Assembly: GCF_001590605.1 (NCBI RefSeq)
Contig: NZ_CP014504.1
Location: 4,774,001-4,838,000 of the forward strand
Reading direction: 5' to 3'
DNA from: Pedobacter cryoconitis
GTDB taxonomy: Bacteria > Bacteroidota > Bacteroidia > Sphingobacteriales > Sphingobacteriaceae
DNA: 64,000 bases
The notes beneath the pieces were generated by a model. It had not been told where the DNA came from. It made no database searches and saw nothing but the letters and a program-made list of their open reading frames with translations. Of this stretch, positions 34,991-42,628 are shown one piece after another; positions within the stretch are counted from its first letter, which is position 1, and each line of letters starts with the position of its first letter. The position numbers and the translations under genes are program-made.

Positions 34991-35842
34991 TTAAAATTCT
35001 TCATTTACTGCCTGATCGATAGTTCTACCGAATTCCTTCAGGTCTTTGAACCATTCGATAAGACCTAAAGCCATTGCACGACTAATCACCTGGGGATCTT
35101 CTGAAGCGTTTGCAGTTAGCACTTCAAACGCTGCGGTCATTCTTCGACGCTCATCTTTGCTTGTAGCCCGTTCGGGATTAGCTTCTTTCCTAATCTCAAT
35201 GAATGCTTTACTTTTAAGGTTGTTCCTTTGCTCTTCATCAAAATTTATGACTCGGGACCTGCGTAGTATCTTGAAATAAAAAGTCGCTTCTACAGGTTGA
35301 ATTGGAATGCCTGCAAGATAATTTGAGTACAACAAGCGCAACCTGACAACAAAATTATCCCACTGCTCTTGCGGTGTAGGTTCTGGCTTAGGCTGCTTAC
35401 TCTGCTCTTCAATATGCTGCTGTATTACCTTTGCATCTTTTCTATTTTCACTCAGTAAATAAGCTCTAATCCATCCGGTAACACTTTTAGGGGCTATACC
35501 CATGAAATCACCATACTGTCCATCAGATCCTCTTTTGATGGCAATTGAAATTTCATCAATTGAAACTGCCTGGTACTGCTTTTCACTGTTCAAAAAATCC
35601 GCAAGATAAATCTGCAGTTGAAGAAATTCTTCTGTTTTCGGCCTTTTAAAGCCGGTATGATAATATGCTTTTGTCAGTGCATCATTTAATTTGTTTCCAA
35701 TCTCATATGATGGCAGATCTAATATTTTTGGGCTTTTAAATGCTTCGATCAACTCCATACAAGCTATTGAAGGACTGGAAATAATTTCTCCGGCGACTGA
35801 TATTGATTGACTATAGCCCTTTAATTGAATTTCTTTCATCAT
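34991..35842 (-). CDS. Replication-region protein of unknown function
   Basis: 283 residues. A helical region (residues 80-135) includes GQYGDFMGIAPKSVTGWIRA, which could be a helix-turn-helix. A Pro/Gln linker follows (KQPKPEPTPQEQW). Overlaps the replication gene upstream by 4 bases and precedes the resolvase, so a role as helicase loader or primosome factor is possible. No Walker motif seen. Confidence 0.6.
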   Translation of the reverse strand: MMKEIQLKGYSQSISVAGEIISSPSIACMELIEAFKSPKILDLPSYEIGNKLNDALTKAYYHTGFKRPKTEEFLQLQIYLADFLNSEKQYQAVSIDEISIAIKRGSDGQYGDFMGIAPKSVTGWIRAYLLSENRKDAKVIQQHIEEQSKQPKPEPTPQEQWDNFVVRLRLLYSNYLAGIPIQPVEATFYFKILRRSRVINFDEEQRNNLKSKAFIEIRKEANPERATSKDERRRMTAAFEVLTANASEDPQVISRAMALGLIEWFKDLKEFGRTIDQAVNEEF

Positions 35843-36714
35843 TGATTATTTTGATTATTCATGTGTGCTTGCTTTTGCAATTCCCAGTAATCCGCACTTG
35901 CAGTATGAAGCTCCATGGCAGCTTCTGCCTTTCCTTTCGGTACATCATCAGTTTTTTTACTGGTTTCTTTTTTAATCCAGTTGTAGCAATGGCTGCGGGC
36001 ATCGTTCAATTCTCTTTTGTCCTGGCCAGCTGCTCTTTGTTCGTCAAAGAATTCAATCACCCAATTTTTTGCTTCATCCAAATTTTTTAAAGAAAGCTTC
36101 CTGGTCATATGTTCAAGCCAAATTGTACTCTGGGTTAGGCAAATTGTTTCTACATCTTCCATGGAAGAATAAACCGAAGAATTTCCGATCGGAACAGGAG
36201 AAGTTTTTGTGAAACTTTCCTCTTTTACTCCTCCCTCTTCTCCGTTTTTTACATTTGGCATGCTTTCCTCTATAGATTTATCTATGTTATCGGTCAGTGT
36301 GACTACCTTTTTAGTGTCATTTTCATAAGAAAGGTGTTCACTGTGACTACCTTTCTGACCACCTTTATTAGTTAAAAGGGAGTCAACCTGACTACCTTTA
36401 ATACCAGAAAGGTGTTCACTGTGACTACCTTTAGACAAATCAATAATGCTATAAATAGTATTTTTTCTCCTTCCATCACCGGCTTTAAATGTGATCAATC
36501 CAGCGTCACTTAAAGCCTTACGTGACCTCTGAACAGAGGACGGGCTGACACCTGCATCAGCAGCTAAAAAGTCTGTACTTTGGTTAAAGGGGTTCTTTCT
36601 ATGCAGATCATTCCACTTATAGAGCAGAGCGAAATAAACAGCCTTCTCATTCGGAGTGAATAAGTAATGTTTATTAAGCGTCCAGAAGTGGTTTATGATG
36701 TCTATATATTTCAT
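35839..36714 (-). CDS. Phage replication initiator-like protein with N-terminal winged helix
   Basis: 291 residues. Residues 10-90 (TPNEKAVYFALLYKWND, then SPSSVQRSRKALSDAGLITF) form a winged helix as in lambda O- or DnaD-type replication proteins. Residues about 95-140 repeat KGSHSEHLS, the protein-level trace of DNA iterons at 36300-36432. The C-terminal part may recruit helicase. An operator-like palindrome lies 41 bases upstream. Confidence 0.75.
   Translation of the reverse strand: MKYIDIINHFWTLNKHYLFTPNEKAVYFALLYKWNDLHRKNPFNQSTDFLAADAGVSPSSVQRSRKALSDAGLITFKAGDGRRKNTIYSIIDLSKGSHSEHLSGIKGSQVDSLLTNKGGQKGSHSEHLSYENDTKKVVTLTDNIDKSIEESMPNVKNGEEGGVKEESFTKTSPVPIGNSSVYSSMEDVETICLTQSTIWLEHMTRKLSLKNLDEAKNWVIEFFDEQRAAGQDKRELNDARSHCYNWIKKETSKKTDDVPKGKAEAAMELHTASADYWELQKQAHMNNQNNQ
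36300..36432. other. Candidate replication origin (iterons inside the replication gene)
   Basis: A 27-bp sequence repeats exactly at 36328-36354 and 36406-36432. Its core TGACTACCTTT appears at 36300, 36344, 36389 and 36422, with a one-base variant (TGACCACCTTT) at 36356. Iterons within the initiator gene are the lambda O/ori arrangement. Confidence 0.6.
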
Positions 36715-36754
36715 AGAATGTGGGCAGCTAAAATACTAAATATTATTACTCTTA

Positions 36755-36770
36755 ATTACCTTTAGGTAAT
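36755..36770. promoter_or_regulatory. ATTACC-N4-GGTAAT palindrome before the replication gene
   Basis: Perfect arms around TTTA, 41-56 bases upstream of 36714. Shows that the dispersed motif also controls early replication genes, not only late ones. Confidence 0.55.
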
Positions 36771-36771
36771 A

Positions 36772-37002
36772 TTAATTATCAAAAAAAGGGCTGAGGTCAT
36801 CGGGATTGCAGTAAAAAACGATGCCCTTGCTGTCTCTCACTTTTGCGTTTCCGCTGGTGTTTAACAGCTTAATGATTGTTACCTCTTCTGTCATCGCCTT
36901 TAAAAGATCGTTTAACCTATTACGCTTTAATGATGCTTTGCCTCGCTTTAACGTGCTAATACTTGGTATTAGCTTTACTTTATCTCCGTCTTTCATATTC
37001 AT
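36772..37002 (-). CDS. Small basic hypothetical protein
   Basis: 76 residues from ATG at 37002 (MNMKDGDKVKLIPSIST), one base past the upstream stop. Basic helical centre (KRGKASLKRNRLNDLLKAM) and a C-terminal KOW-like stretch (NAKVRDSKGIVFYCNPDDL). May bind nucleic acid. Confidence 0.55.
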   Translation of the reverse strand: MNMKDGDKVKLIPSISTLKRGKASLKRNRLNDLLKAMTEEVTIIKLLNTSGNAKVRDSKGIVFYCNPDDLSPFFDN

Positions 37003-37003
37003 T

Positions 37004-37945
37004 TTAATATTGTGATTTAACACAGTGCCCATGGCTCATTTTATATTCTTGCAACTGCTCATTGGTCCAATGCCCATACTCTTTAATTGCCTCTTCCAGT
37101 ATCTCAGGTAAATACTTTATTCCTTTCACGCCCAAATTCCTTGGAACACCAGGATTACGGTTGAGCTTATTTATTTCATAGACCACAAACTGCGAATAAT
37201 CTTCAGGATGTAACCTATACATCCAAAGTAGTTCTTGCTTAGTGAGAAAAGGACAATACTTGCAATTAGATGGAGGTGGTAAAGGCCATGGCGTTACATT
37301 GATGTAATCCTGAGCCTTCTGCCTATCAATACCCTCAATGATCATTGGATAAAACCTATTGATACAATTTAGCATCCAAACATTACTACGCTTCTTAGGC
37401 TTTATAAACATTTCAATCTGAGCAGCCTTTTTCTGATTCTTAGTTACAGCAACCCGCCCTTCTTCACCAGCAGCGATACCAATTATTACATTAATCTTTC
37501 CGTGATCTGTAAAAAATTTACTTATCCACTTACGATTACGGGTATCGTTCGGAACGTCCTGATCATACATTACAGTAGCGATCCAAACGTTAAGAAAATT
37601 ATAAAAAGGTTTTATCTTCAGGTTATCTGTACAGCTGCGGGGCATCATCATTGACATTATTGAGTTATTCTTAATCATCTGGTGCTCTAACGATGGCCAG
37701 GTTTTTGGATGAAAACCCATGTCAGGAGTAATAAAGTAAAACTCGATATCATTATATAAACATAGCCGTCTGATAAACTCAACGTGTTCATAGGTATATT
37801 TATGTTCATTTCCTGTATCGCTCATTAACACCAATAACCTACCCTTTACAAATTCGGAACGATATTCTTTAACCCTAATAATTTTATATAGGATGTAAGT
37901 ACTATCTTGACCGCCACCGAAAGACAATACTGTTAATTCTTCCAT
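37004..37945 (-). CDS. PP-loop ATPase (PAPS reductase-like), copy 2
   Basis: 313 residues. PP-loop SFGGGQDSTYILYK at residues 8-21, then LMSDTGNEHKYTYEHVEFI, IGIAAGEEGRV and a late NCKYCPFLTKQELLWMYR Cys pair, a pattern seen in phage PAPS reductase-like and DndC-like proteins. It is clearly distinct from the copy at 15745. No DndB/D/E partners present. It overlaps the PcfJ-like gene by one base, hinting at joint function. Substrate unknown. Confidence 0.75.
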   Translation of the reverse strand: MEELTVLSFGGGQDSTYILYKIIRVKEYRSEFVKGRLLVLMSDTGNEHKYTYEHVEFIRRLCLYNDIEFYFITPDMGFHPKTWPSLEHQMIKNNSIMSMMMPRSCTDNLKIKPFYNFLNVWIATVMYDQDVPNDTRNRKWISKFFTDHGKINVIIGIAAGEEGRVAVTKNQKKAAQIEMFIKPKKRSNVWMLNCINRFYPMIIEGIDRQKAQDYINVTPWPLPPPSNCKYCPFLTKQELLWMYRLHPEDYSQFVVYEINKLNRNPGVPRNLGVKGIKYLPEILEEAIKEYGHWTNEQLQEYKMSHGHCVKSQY

Positions 37946-39255
37946 TAGGCCACTTCTTTCTTAAGGTCGCGATATCTATTTTTGATAACACTAATATTTT
38001 TTTTCATCAGATTAATAATTTTATCATGATGGATTGAAGGTTCATTATTCTTACCTCTAGATTGAATAATCTTCATATTAGTTAGTGATAACTCTATTGT
38101 TTCAACAGGATCACCTTCTATTTTAGCAGAAAAGCAAAGTGAGTCAGGTTTGCTATAATATCTATTAGTATAAATGCAATGCTTATGATGATCACCTTCC
38201 GCTATAAATTCCTTTACGCTTTCTAAAATTTTAATTGTCAATTCTCCGTCAGAGAAAATGATTCCAAAATATGGTGATTTCTCTTTCAAGTAAGTTTGCT
38301 GCTCCTGCTCTGCAAGTAATTTTCGTTTCTCAGCCTGTTCAAGATTTCTTATAGCATCCGCAAATCTTTTTTCTTTAGCCCTCTTTGAGACCAGTCTGTT
38401 GTGTTCTTTTTTGAAGTTCGAAGGGCAAACATATTTTGCATTTCTCAGATCTCTGCCATAGTGATTAAGAAGATCCAGATAATCCAAGTATGACACAGCA
38501 TCTTTTACGAGGTATTTATTCCTAATACATATCTTTATCGAATCCCAATATCTATAAACCTTGTCATTTCTATCACCTAGCCGGGCCGCTAAAAGGCTGT
38601 GCTGATCTGCTTTGAGCAATGTTTCGATTTTACTGTCTCTAAGTAGGGCAATAAGCATTGAATAAAGGTTTACACCGGCAACTTTGGATGTAAATCCATT
38701 GCGTTTAAAAATTGGCAAACAATTGAATTCTGGAAATATTTTATCAGCGTATATATCATACTTATTTGAACTATAGTAGTTTGAGATATTAGCTCTTATC
38801 TCCATATCGCCACCAAAGCCACCGTTTCCATATGATTGTGTTCTACCGACTATAGTAAGCTTTTCACCAGGCTTAAACCATTGTTGAACAATTTCTCTGG
38901 TATATACTTTTGGAGTACATCCAGCCTTTTGATCAACTTTAATCTCAAAAAACCGGATTACCTGAAAATCCTCAATAATATTAACTAATGCGACTATGGC
39001 ATCTTGCTTCAAATTTTTCTTTCTGGTATCCTCAATTATCAATTTCTCTCCACAATTAGGACAATTACATTTTTTGACTTTTTGTGGCCCAGACCAAATA
39101 TTACCACAATCCATACAGGAAATATGTTTCAATGTCCGGTATCCCTGGTGACGTATGCAATTTTTAAATGCCCACTTCTTTTGATCAGCTGTTAATTCTG
39201 GCAAGTACTGACTTAGTGAAAATACTTGTGCCTGAAGTTTAGTTCTTGGTTTCAT
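37945..39255 (-). CDS. PcfJ-like protein
   Basis: 436 residues. An N-terminal zinc ribbon (CMDCGNIWSG ... CNCPNCGEKL, about 47-73) precedes a long helical part and a C-terminal PcfJ-type domain: AEGDHHKHCIYTNRY, SLCFSAKIEGDPVETIEL, IIQSRGKNNEP. PcfJ-like proteins occur in mobile elements and phages; function unknown. Paired with a PcfK-like gene 2 bases upstream, as usual for the family. Confidence 0.75.
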   Translation of the reverse strand: MKPRTKLQAQVFSLSQYLPELTADQKKWAFKNCIRHQGYRTLKHISCMDCGNIWSGPQKVKKCNCPNCGEKLIIEDTRKKNLKQDAIVALVNIIEDFQVIRFFEIKVDQKAGCTPKVYTREIVQQWFKPGEKLTIVGRTQSYGNGGFGGDMEIRANISNYYSSNKYDIYADKIFPEFNCLPIFKRNGFTSKVAGVNLYSMLIALLRDSKIETLLKADQHSLLAARLGDRNDKVYRYWDSIKICIRNKYLVKDAVSYLDYLDLLNHYGRDLRNAKYVCPSNFKKEHNRLVSKRAKEKRFADAIRNLEQAEKRKLLAEQEQQTYLKEKSPYFGIIFSDGELTIKILESVKEFIAEGDHHKHCIYTNRYYSKPDSLCFSAKIEGDPVETIELSLTNMKIIQSRGKNNEPSIHHDKIINLMKKNISVIKNRYRDLKKEVA

Positions 39256-39257
39256 AA

Positions 39258-39626
39258 CTATCCGAATAAAGTTGGTTGATTAATTGGATCTTGTTTTTTT
39301 ATAACTTTTTTTACTGGTCTAATTATATTATCAGAAGCAAAGGATTGCTTTATGGCTTCTGAATTATGTTTGATCACTACTTTAGTATTTATTGCGGAGC
39401 CAGGAATAATATCGTCTTCATCATAATAATGGACGGCCATACCAAATACCTCTTCATCAGAAAACCCATTACATCCGCTTTTTTGGACTGTGTTAAGGAT
39501 GTACTTGATACAGTCGTTAATATTTTTATTAGGCTTTTTTAGTGTCTCAAAAAATAGAGAGTCTTTTTCGGCAAGGCTATGTAGATGCGCATTAATAACT
39601 TTGGTAAAGTTGTCTGTAGCTTTCAT
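39258..39626 (-). CDS. PcfK-like protein
   Basis: 122 residues from ATG at 39626 (MKATDNFTKVINAHLHSLAE). NINDCIKYILNTVQKSGCNG and EEVFGMAVHYYDEDDI match the PcfK-like family, whose genes normally lie beside pcfJ. Ends in PTLFG, resembling PIP-box-like tails (Q-x-x-L-F) that bind the sliding clamp; that reading is speculative. Confidence 0.72.
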   Translation of the reverse strand: MKATDNFTKVINAHLHSLAEKDSLFFETLKKPNKNINDCIKYILNTVQKSGCNGFSDEEVFGMAVHYYDEDDIIPGSAINTKVVIKHNSEAIKQSFASDNIIRPVKKVIKKQDPINQPTLFG

Positions 39627-39693
39627 AGTTGAAATTATTAAGCCGGAGGGAGTGACTGACATATCACCTCCGGCTGGTTAAAAAATGGACTAT

Positions 39694-40458
39694 TTATGAA
39701 TAATGTTGTTGATTAATTCCGAGGAGCTTTTCGCAGATTCTCTTTGTATCTGGTGCGAAATCTTTGCCATACATCCATTGGAGGTGACCAATATCATACT
39801 TAGCTTTATTACCTCTCTTGCTGCCAAAATTGAATATGATATCACCTTCATCATCGATAGTGAACTTGCCTGACAGATCCATTACTGGCTTATCGTAATT
39901 GCAGAAAAGATGCATACCTTCCATATTCTGAGGGAGATCTTTATACTTCTGCAGCATAGCTTCAAATACATCAACCGTAGCCTCAATGTCAGCATCTGCG
40001 GCGTGAGCATCAACCATTTCATATCCCAAATAGAATTTAACTGCTGCGGACAATGTGCGTTCTTCCTGTCGTTTGAATATAGCACCAGCGTCTATAAACC
40101 TGATGCTGCTATAGTCGATGGTTTTACCAGTTCTCAGGAACTCATTGTAAAGCATTGGAATATCATACCTATTGCTATTGAAGCCTCCGAAATCACAGTT
40201 ATCAAGGATATGCCATATATGTGCTGACAATTTCGCGAATGTTGGTTCGTTGGTAATATCTTGATCATATATACCATGGATAGCTGAAGCTTTCGCAGGG
40301 ATAGGCATTTCAGGATTGATCAACCAGGAGAACGACTCTCGAGAGAAATCAGGATGAATTTTGCAGATAGCTAATTCAACTATTCTGTCTTTTGTGGTAT
40401 CTAAACCGGTCGCTTCTATATCAAAGAAGGCTATCGGCCTACTGAATTTTAAACTCAT
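39694..40458 (-). CDS. DEDDh 3'-5' exonuclease
   Basis: 254 residues from ATG at 40458 (MSLKFSRPIAFFDIEATGLD). Exo I FDIEATGLD, exo II FGGFNSNRYDIPML and exo III HAADADIEAT give the DEDDh set, as in DNA polymerase III epsilon. Leader motif ATTTTAAAGC at 40466-40475. Probably trims or proofreads DNA in phage recombination or replication. Confidence 0.85.
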   Translation of the reverse strand: MSLKFSRPIAFFDIEATGLDTTKDRIVELAICKIHPDFSRESFSWLINPEMPIPAKASAIHGIYDQDITNEPTFAKLSAHIWHILDNCDFGGFNSNRYDIPMLYNEFLRTGKTIDYSSIRFIDAGAIFKRQEERTLSAAVKFYLGYEMVDAHAADADIEATVDVFEAMLQKYKDLPQNMEGMHLFCNYDKPVMDLSGKFTIDDEGDIIFNFGSKRGNKAKYDIGHLQWMYGKDFAPDTKRICEKLLGINQQHYS

Positions 40459-40468
40459 AACTTTTGCT

Positions 40469-41203
40469 TTAAAATGGGGTTTTATTAAAATTGATCTCCA
40501 ATCCTTTGGAGGCAACATTTACTGTTTTGGCTGTTTGTTCCTTGATCTCCTTTTTAAATTGCTCAGCATTGCTGTTACTGTCGCTTAAGTGGATCAGGAG
40601 AATATTATTAACCTTGGTAAGGTCATTCGCTTTTAAAAACTCTTTGCATGTAGCAAGGCTCATATGAGATTTAAGAACTCTGTTCCTAAGGAACTCAGGT
40701 GTTGCTCCCGCAGCTAATTTGGCATCGAGTATCGTCTGACAGTAGTTTGCTTCAATAATCACATTATGTAAGCCTGGGAATGAATACTCACAATAGTATG
40801 TGTCAGTGATAAAAACAAATGTGCCGGTATCCTTATGGTCAATCATAAATCCAAGGCATGGTACATCATGCTGCAGAGGGAAAGCCATGATCTTAAAGTT
40901 TCCGATCGTGAAGATCTTTTTTTCTTCGATCGCCTTTAACCTGTGACTTTTAAAGCCAAATGTCTCCGCTGTCTCTGGCAGACAATGAACATTAATGCCT
41001 GCATTTACAGCTTCTCGCACACCTTTGCAATGATCCTGGTGTGAATGTGAGACAAGACATCCTACCACCTTTTTGAGGTTAAAGTTCAGGGACTGCTTAA
41101 TGTCCCCGAACTTTACACCGCACTCAATTAGTAATGCTTCATCGTCGTTGTGGACGATGTAAGCATTACCTATTGACCCGGAGCTAACTACTTTAAGTTT
41201 CAT
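40469..41203 (-). CDS. Metallo-beta-lactamase-fold hydrolase (YycJ/WalJ-like)
   Basis: 244 residues. HSHQDH (about 53-58) is the zinc-binding motif, with further ligands in FPLQHDV, FVFITDT and LKSHMS. YycJ-like members are exonucleases, and the place between recT and an exonuclease gene supports DNA processing, possibly supplying the nuclease for RecT or for the SbcC-like ATPase. One-base overlap with recT. Confidence 0.8.
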   Translation of the reverse strand: MKLKVVSSGSIGNAYIVHNDDEALLIECGVKFGDIKQSLNFNLKKVVGCLVSHSHQDHCKGVREAVNAGINVHCLPETAETFGFKSHRLKAIEEKKIFTIGNFKIMAFPLQHDVPCLGFMIDHKDTGTFVFITDTYYCEYSFPGLHNVIIEANYCQTILDAKLAAGATPEFLRNRVLKSHMSLATCKEFLKANDLTKVNNILLIHLSDSNSNAEQFKKEIKEQTAKTVNVASKGLEINFNKTPF

Positions 41204-42135
41204 TAGAAAGGAGCTCTGCTTTTAGGTGGAGTACTAGCCGGACCACCATTCAAATCAGGCGTTTGTTGTGCAGAATCAAAATTCTCATTTGGCTGGATAC
41301 CAGATTTACGATAATCAACTGGATCAGCAGCTTTATCAACAACAACCTGAGCCTCTTCAAATACCAATTCTTTTTTATTAGCATTTTGTTCAATAATGTT
41401 ACTCACATTAGCAGATTGAGGATCGTTGGGCAAAAGAGAAGAGTCATCCGATGCTCCAGATTCAATTTTCAAAGCACGGCCAATAACGGTTTTTTCACAC
41501 ATCTGGTCTGGAAAGTTTTTATGCGCAGGTGAAGCACCTCTTGAACCACCTTGCGCCCATGCTTTATGAATTTGACCCAAGGACATAATCTCACTATCAG
41601 TTGATCCGTCGTTATATATTACGATAGCGTAGGCTCCAACTATTTCTTCAGGAATTACATTTGCCAGAGATTGCTCATGTTTCTCAATGTGCTTCCTGCC
41701 GGTAGTATGGTCAACTGAATAAACAAACGTATCTTGCTTGTAAACAGTTACAGCATTAACCTCTTTCACATTAGCATTCCTTTTTGAAATTGCTATTTTA
41801 CCTATATAACTTTCTTCCAGTTCAAGCTTATTACCGTAAACAACGAAATAGCATTGTTTTTTTATTACACTTAAGCCCTGAGTAACCATTTCAAGGAAGG
41901 CATTTGCAATACTTTCCATAGTACAAACTTCCAGAGCTGGTTTCTTATTTAAATCTACTGTTTGCTGCAAAATAAGCCATGCAGAACGAACTGCGTTCTC
42001 TGGGATATAATTAGGGGGCAATACTAATTCTCCTGCTGATTGGAAATCAGCCACTCTTTTAAGGATAGAATCCACAGTACCTTCTGCGAACTTTTTAACA
42101 GCTTGCTGCTGTTGTGGTGCTATTTCTGTTGACAT
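41203..42135 (-). CDS. recT: RecT-family single-strand annealing protein
   Basis: 310 residues. ALEVCTMESIANAFLEMVTQ, GLSVIKKQCYFVVYGNKLEL, MSLGQIHKAWAQ and NFPDQMCEKTVIGRALK are characteristic RecT/Bet-type core motifs. Residues 240-310 are a flexible Pro/Asn/Gln tail ending in basic-aromatic residues. Anneals complementary strands during phage recombination. No separate RecE is seen; neighbouring nucleases may serve. Confidence 0.88.
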   Translation of the reverse strand: MSTEIAPQQQQAVKKFAEGTVDSILKRVADFQSAGELVLPPNYIPENAVRSAWLILQQTVDLNKKPALEVCTMESIANAFLEMVTQGLSVIKKQCYFVVYGNKLELEESYIGKIAISKRNANVKEVNAVTVYKQDTFVYSVDHTTGRKHIEKHEQSLANVIPEEIVGAYAIVIYNDGSTDSEIMSLGQIHKAWAQGGSRGASPAHKNFPDQMCEKTVIGRALKIESGASDDSSLLPNDPQSANVSNIIEQNANKKELVFEEAQVVVDKAADPVDYRKSGIQPNENFDSAQQTPDLNGGPASTPPKSRAPF

Positions 42136-42144
42136 ATTATTGAT

Positions 42145-42411
42145 TTATTGAATGATTAAATGTGTTTTAGGTATTCCGTACTTTTCTTCTAACTCAATGA
42201 GTCTTTGTGCGCGGTCCATTTTATTTAGAGATGTTTGATTGATATTATTTATGACAGCCAAAACATCATTTATATACCATGTGATTCGTTGTTCAGCGCA
42301 TTCTATTGCAAAATTTTCTGGTGTACCAACATCTCCAGGCATATCTTTATGGGTAAGCAAATCGCGAGTTGTTTCCACAATAATTTTACTGAGTTGCTCT
42401 ATGCTTTCCAT
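42145..42411 (-). CDS. Small helical hypothetical protein
   Basis: 88 residues, acidic and helical throughout. One base separates it from 42413. Recombination-module accessory by position only. Confidence 0.55.
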   Translation of the reverse strand: MESIEQLSKIIVETTRDLLTHKDMPGDVGTPENFAIECAEQRITWYINDVLAVINNINQTSLNKMDRAQRLIELEEKYGIPKTHLIIQ

Positions 42412-42412
42412 A

Positions 42413-42628
42413 TTATGACGGTTTAAGACTATTAAACTTTTGAACAGCTATATCAAGGTTGTCTGTAGCAAGTATTTGGAAGCCCTTCTGATGGATAAGA
42501 AAGGTTGGTTTTATTCTCGCAATATCGATTTCAACTGTAAGAGTTACTCTTGTCCATCTATCAATATGCTTTTCAGTCATTAGGCTTCGATACTTCTTTT
42601 TAAAGAGAGATTCAACTGTTAAATCCAT
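42413..42628 (-). CDS. Small hypothetical protein
   Basis: 71 residues, MDLTVESLFKKKYRSLMTEK. Shares one base with the stop of the SbcC-like gene upstream, so tightly coupled to it. No family recognised. Confidence 0.55.
   Translation of the reverse strand: MDLTVESLFKKKYRSLMTEKHIDRWTRVTLTVEIDIARIKPTFLIHQKGFQILATDNLDIAVQKFNSLKPS

Noticed and set aside
36300..36432. CRISPR-like direct repeats
   Set aside because: Repeats are inside a coding gene, irregularly spaced and without spacers; iterons fit better.
37004..37945. Dnd phosphorothioate system
   Set aside because: The PP-loop protein has DndC-like motifs, but no DndB, DndD, DndE or cysteine desulfurase is present.
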